From JBDWFY01 sp965275915 (GTDB lineage Bacteria > Pseudomonadota > Alphaproteobacteria > Rhizobiales > Stappiaceae), in contig CBDHYI010000008.1 in assembly GCA_965275915.1 (NCBI GenBank), positions 1,364,001 to 1,428,000 on the forward strand: a stretch of 64,000 nt of DNA, in the 5' to 3' direction. Shown in pieces: positions 61,461-64,000 of this stretch. Numbering within the stretch: position 1 is the stretch's first letter; each line of letters starts with the position of its first letter. Under the pieces are notes generated by a model. The model did not search any database. It saw only the letters and a program-made list of their open reading frames with translations, and was not told the DNA's origin. The position numbers and the translations under genes are program-made.

Positions 61461-62624
61461 TCATTCGGGAACAATGGTCCCCGGCAGCGAATTAACCCTC
61501 ATCGTATCGCTTGGCCGGAAGTGGACGACCGACCGGATCGACTCACCGGCTTTGAGCAGATCGAAGGCAGTGTTGATCTGTTCGTGTTTCATGTGGTGGG
61601 TGATGTAAGGGTCGACGCTGAAATCGCCGCGTAACCATTCATCGACCATGCCGGGCAGTTCGCTGCGGCCACGCACACCGCCAAAGGCGGTACCGCGCCA
61701 GACTCGGCCGGTGACGAGCTGGAAAGGCCGCGTCGAGATTTCCTGACCCGCTCCGGCAACACCGATAACGGTGCATTCGCCCCAGCCCTTGTGACAAGCT
61801 TCGAGTGCAGCGCGCATCAGGTTAACGTTGCCGACCGCCTCGAAGGTATAATCCAGGCCACCGTCGGTCATTTCGACCAAGACGTCCTGAATTGGCGCGT
61901 CATGGTCTTTCGGATTGATGCACTCCGTCGCGCCAAGAGCCTTTGCCAGCGGAAATTTTGCGGTGTTAATGTCGATGCCGATGATCCGCGAGGCACCATT
62001 CATCACGGCTCCCTGGATCACTGCCATGCCCACCGCGCCCAAACCGAAGACCGCGACAGAGGCGCCGGCTTCCACCTTGGCAGTGTTGCGCACGGCCCCC
62101 ATGCCGGTCGGCACGGCACAGCCCATGACGGACGCCTTGGACAAGGGCGCTTCCCTGGCAATCTTGGCAACGGAGATTTCAGGCAGCACCGTGTACTCGC
62201 TGAATGTGCTGGTGCCCATATAATGGAGGATTTGTCTTCCCTTGTATGAGAACCGCGAGGTCCCATCGGGCATCAGGCCGGCGCCCTGCGTTTTTCGGAT
62301 GGTTTGGCAAAGATTGGTCTTGCCGGACTTGATGTAAGGACAGTCAGGATCTTCAGGAACGTAAAGCGGGATCACATGGTCGCCCGGCGCAACGGAAGTC
62401 ACACCTTTGCCCACCTCTTCGACCACACCGCATCCTTCATGGCCCAGGATGCAGGGAAACAGCCCCTCCGGGTCTTCGCCCGACAGGGTGAATACATCGG
62501 TGTGACACAGGCTGGTCGTTACGATACGAACAAGAACCTCGCCCTCTTTGGGTCCTTCAAGGTCAATTTCCTCGATTTCCAGCGGGCGGTTGGGTTCCCA
62601 TGCGATGGCAGCGCGCGTTTTCAT
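61461..62624 (-). CDS. Class III alcohol dehydrogenase-like enzyme lacking the structural zinc site
   Basis: A 387-residue member of the S-(hydroxymethyl)glutathione dehydrogenase family (ILGHEGCG, QGAGLMPDGTSRFS, ISTRPFQLVTGR). Catalytic zinc residues Cys40, His62 and Glu63 and the later Cys (MGCAVPTG) are kept. The structural zinc loop, normally C-x2-C-x2-C-x7-C, reads Asp92, Cys95, Ile98, Cys106, so two of four ligands are gone. It follows DUF1826 copy B by 26 bp in an operon preceded by a Zur-like box. It may replace the normal enzyme, which needs two zinc ions, when zinc is scarce; formaldehyde-glutathione activity is presumed from the family. Confidence 0.87.
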   Translation of the reverse strand: MKTRAAIAWEPNRPLEIEEIDLEGPKEGEVLVRIVTTSLCHTDVFTLSGEDPEGLFPCILGHEGCGVVEEVGKGVTSVAPGDHVIPLYVPEDPDCPYIKSGKTNLCQTIRKTQGAGLMPDGTSRFSYKGRQILHYMGTSTFSEYTVLPEISVAKIAREAPLSKASVMGCAVPTGMGAVRNTAKVEAGASVAVFGLGAVGMAVIQGAVMNGASRIIGIDINTAKFPLAKALGATECINPKDHDAPIQDVLVEMTDGGLDYTFEAVGNVNLMRAALEACHKGWGECTVIGVAGAGQEISTRPFQLVTGRVWRGTAFGGVRGRSELPGMVDEWLRGDFSVDPYITHHMKHEQINTAFDLLKAGESIRSVVHFRPSDTMRVNSLPGTIVPE

Positions 62625-62650
62625 TGTCGACCTCCTCCTAAATGTTGGAA

Positions 62651-63301
62651 TTAATGCAAAAGGTTATGGTGGGCGCTGTCCCGGTCCTCGACAGGATCAA
62701 GTGCCAGCACGAGCCGCGTTTTGCCTGTGCCCTCAATCGGTGGAGAACGATGCAGAAAGTCGCATGGCGGCGATACGGGCCAATGCGTCCCGCGCAGCAC
62801 GATCGGCGCACAGGTCGGCACCGCTAAGACATTGGCCGGTGTGCTGCCGTCACATGAAAGGCAATACTGGGTCCCCGGTCCGCGATAAGTGCACACCAGG
62901 CGTGCAGTCACCGCGTCAATGTGAAACTCTCGATAGAAATCTGTTTTCACGATATCCAGACGCAGTTGAAGGTACTCAGTCTGCATCACATCGGCAAAGA
63001 TAAAGGCCAGGGCGGCAATATCACCGGCCAGGTATGCGCGTTCCTCGCATTGCGGTGTTCCGGCGATGCTGCAAAGATGGTCAACGGCTTCCCGGACGGC
63101 ATCCGGGCGCAGGGTCACGCGGGTGCTTGGGAGCAGCGCCGGATCAAGATCGTTGATCCAGGTCCGAAAGCGGACAGCCGGCTCGCGGTGCCAGATTACA
63201 GCAGGATATCCCCGTCGATGGATGGCTGTCAGGCCCTCGGGCGCATCAGTGATACCCACTCGGGCTGCGGTTTCCTTGACACTCACCTGAGCGACACTCA
63301 T
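62651..63301 (-). CDS. DUF1826 protein, copy B
   Basis: A 216-residue paralogue of the protein encoded at 60155, sharing the FHIDAVTARLVCTYRG core and LHRSPPIEGTGKTRL. Elsewhere the two have diverged strongly, so the duplication is old. ATG 63301 (MSVAQVS) is preferred; ATG 63322 or TTG 63412 in frame are less like copy A. It is the first gene of the operon with the zinc-site-deficient dehydrogenase and lies 134 bp from a Zur-like palindrome. Confidence 0.83.
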   Translation of the reverse strand: MSVAQVSVKETAARVGITDAPEGLTAIHRRGYPAVIWHREPAVRFRTWINDLDPALLPSTRVTLRPDAVREAVDHLCSIAGTPQCEERAYLAGDIAALAFIFADVMQTEYLQLRLDIVKTDFYREFHIDAVTARLVCTYRGPGTQYCLSCDGSTPANVLAVPTCAPIVLRGTHWPVSPPCDFLHRSPPIEGTGKTRLVLALDPVEDRDSAHHNLLH

Positions 63302-63434
63302 CGCATGATCACCACGGACCATCGGTTGGGAAGCGAAGCAAGAGACGAATTTTCGATTGGGTGGCGAAGAGGGCCAGCGTGCTTCATCATCTTTGCTCGG
63401 AGTGTCAATCAATGAAATTCAAGTGTGGTTTTAT

Positions 63435-63451
63435 ACGTTATAACATAACGT
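63435..63451. promoter_or_regulatory. Candidate Zur box
   Basis: ACGTTAT-AAC-ATAACGT is a 17-bp sequence with perfect 7-bp inverted arms. It resembles the GTTAT-N-ATAAC pattern of alphaproteobacterial Zur operators. It lies upstream of DUF1826 copy B and the adhC-like gene. No zur gene is in the window. Confidence 0.65.
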
Positions 63452-63664
63452 CAAACAAGGTGTTTGATCGCGATTGAGGGAAGCTCCGCTTCTGCTCAGC
63501 CGGACAGCGGCCTCTTGGGCTAATCCCGGTTCTGAGAACACCTAGGGATGCCTTAATTGTCCTGCATGGCCGTTACGGGTCCTCAAGTCTCTATCTCTGG
63601 GTATTTCATGAGTTTTGTGTGACTTCGTCTGGCCAGGAATCGTCTGGCGCATTCAACTGAATCT

Positions 63665-63721
63665 GGAAAGCACCCTTTACAATCGCCACGGATATCGTAT
63701 GTAAAGGAAGCTTTCCATTTT
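63665..63721 (+). promoter_or_regulatory. Two-tier hairpin followed by a T-run, just upstream of a gene
   Basis: GGAAAGC (63665-63671) pairs with GCTTTCC (63710-63716), and inside it CTTTACA (63675-63681) pairs with TGTAAAG (63700-63706), with 3-nt bulges on each side. ATTTTT follows. It ends 15 bp before the ATG at 63737, so it may be an attenuator or an element that hides the start rather than a simple upstream terminator. The remaining 63452-63664 shows nothing recognisable. Confidence 0.5.
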
Positions 63722-63736
63722 TAGGACACTTCCGTC

Positions 63737-64000
63737 ATGACACCCGAACGGGCAACATATCGTTATTTTAAAGTTTTCATCCCCGCAATGTGCATGTATG
63801 CGGCCAGTTCAATAGGCATTGCATGGATTGGTGAAAGCACTGCGCTGCCGTCTGTTTTCCTGTACGGGCTGGCATGTATTCCGGTCGCTGCCGTGTTTTT
63901 CGCATTCTGGGCACACTGGCGTTTTGCGACCGAGATCGACGAGTTCCTCCGGCTCATACAGATAAAGGGAACTTTGTTCAGTATCGCCTGCGTGATGATC
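63737..64000 (+). CDS. Membrane protein, N-terminal part (3' end outside window)
   Basis: 88 codons are open from ATG 63737 to the window edge. The protein begins MTPERATYRYFKVFIPAMCMY and has two hydrophobic helices (about residues 13-33 and 41-62), then an amphipathic EIDEFLRLIQIKGTL and the start of a third helix. This order suggests a small inner-membrane protein of unknown function. The frame on the other strand (63763-63957) is a shadow. Confidence 0.65.
   Translation, partial: MTPERATYRYFKVFIPAMCMYAASSIGIAWIGESTALPSVFLYGLACIPVAAVFFAFWAHWRFATEIDEFLRLIQIKGTLFSIACVMI

Noticed and set aside
1..64000. CRISPR arrays, tRNA or rRNA genes, prophage or toxin-antitoxin modules
   Set aside because: I looked for regular repeats, tRNA-like ends and typical gene pairs and saw none; a tRNA scan could still find a missed gene.

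Overview
The window looks like chromosomal DNA of an alphaproteobacterium, most likely a marine or host-associated member of the Hyphomicrobiales or Rhodobacterales. The grounds are GC-rich coding sequence, dense TRAP and ABC uptake systems, an assimilatory nitrate operon of NasTS type, a C3-sulfonate-type catabolic cluster, a PQQ alcohol dehydrogenase, and many LysR/AraC/GNAT genes. No rRNA, tRNA or CRISPR array was recognised. All identifications come from reading the sequence, without database searches.

Layout. 1-8.0 kb: a LacI regulator (cut by the window edge) faces a TRAP transporter, a HisD-like sulfopropanediol dehydrogenase, two further dehydrogenases and a universal stress protein. 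This is a probable DHPS (2,3-dihydroxypropane-1-sulfonate) catabolic operon behind tandem LacI operators. 8-9.7 kb: two acetyltransferases and a frameshifted chloramphenicol-phosphotransferase-like gene. 9.7-23.1 kb (minus strand): nasT-nasS, then nrtA-nrtB-nrtCD-nirB-nirD-nasA-cysG, with a sigma-54 promoter, a NasT-type RNA leader and an attenuator in front of nrtA. 23.2-31.8 kb: small enzymes, regulators, secreted proteins and a fatty acid hydroxylase. 32-35.3 kb: TAXI-type TRAP system. 35.4-38.7 kb: sugar-type ABC importer with a LuxP-like receptor behind a second pair of LacI-type operators. 39-45.9 kb: MOSC, LysR/RidA, flavin disulfide reductase-like, adenylate cyclase-TPR and GNAT genes. 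46-47.2 kb: a complete IS110-type insertion sequence with a recognisable bridge RNA. 47.4-57.2 kb: SAF-domain dehydrogenase, AraC/MFS, then an alcohol oxidation cluster (AraC, gutted aldehyde dehydrogenase, acyl-CoA synthetase, PQQ quinohemoprotein). 57.3-63.5 kb: TspO and a zinc-homeostasis island. The last 260 bp start a truncated membrane protein.

Most notable. (1) The IS110 element: its donor-binding loop matches both element ends around a CT core, its target-binding loop matches the left flank, and the circular junction would assemble a promoter. (2) The zinc island: an SmtB-type sensor with an intact alpha-5 zinc site, a His-rich protein, a COG0523 GTPase, two DUF1826 paralogues, an Rrf2 regulator sharing a GTAAC-N7-GTTRC site with the GTPase promoter, and a Zur-box operon whose class III alcohol dehydrogenase has lost two of four structural-zinc cysteines, which suggests a zinc-sparing enzyme. 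(3) The nitrate leader, where sigma-54 promoter, RNA hairpins and attenuator lie in register.
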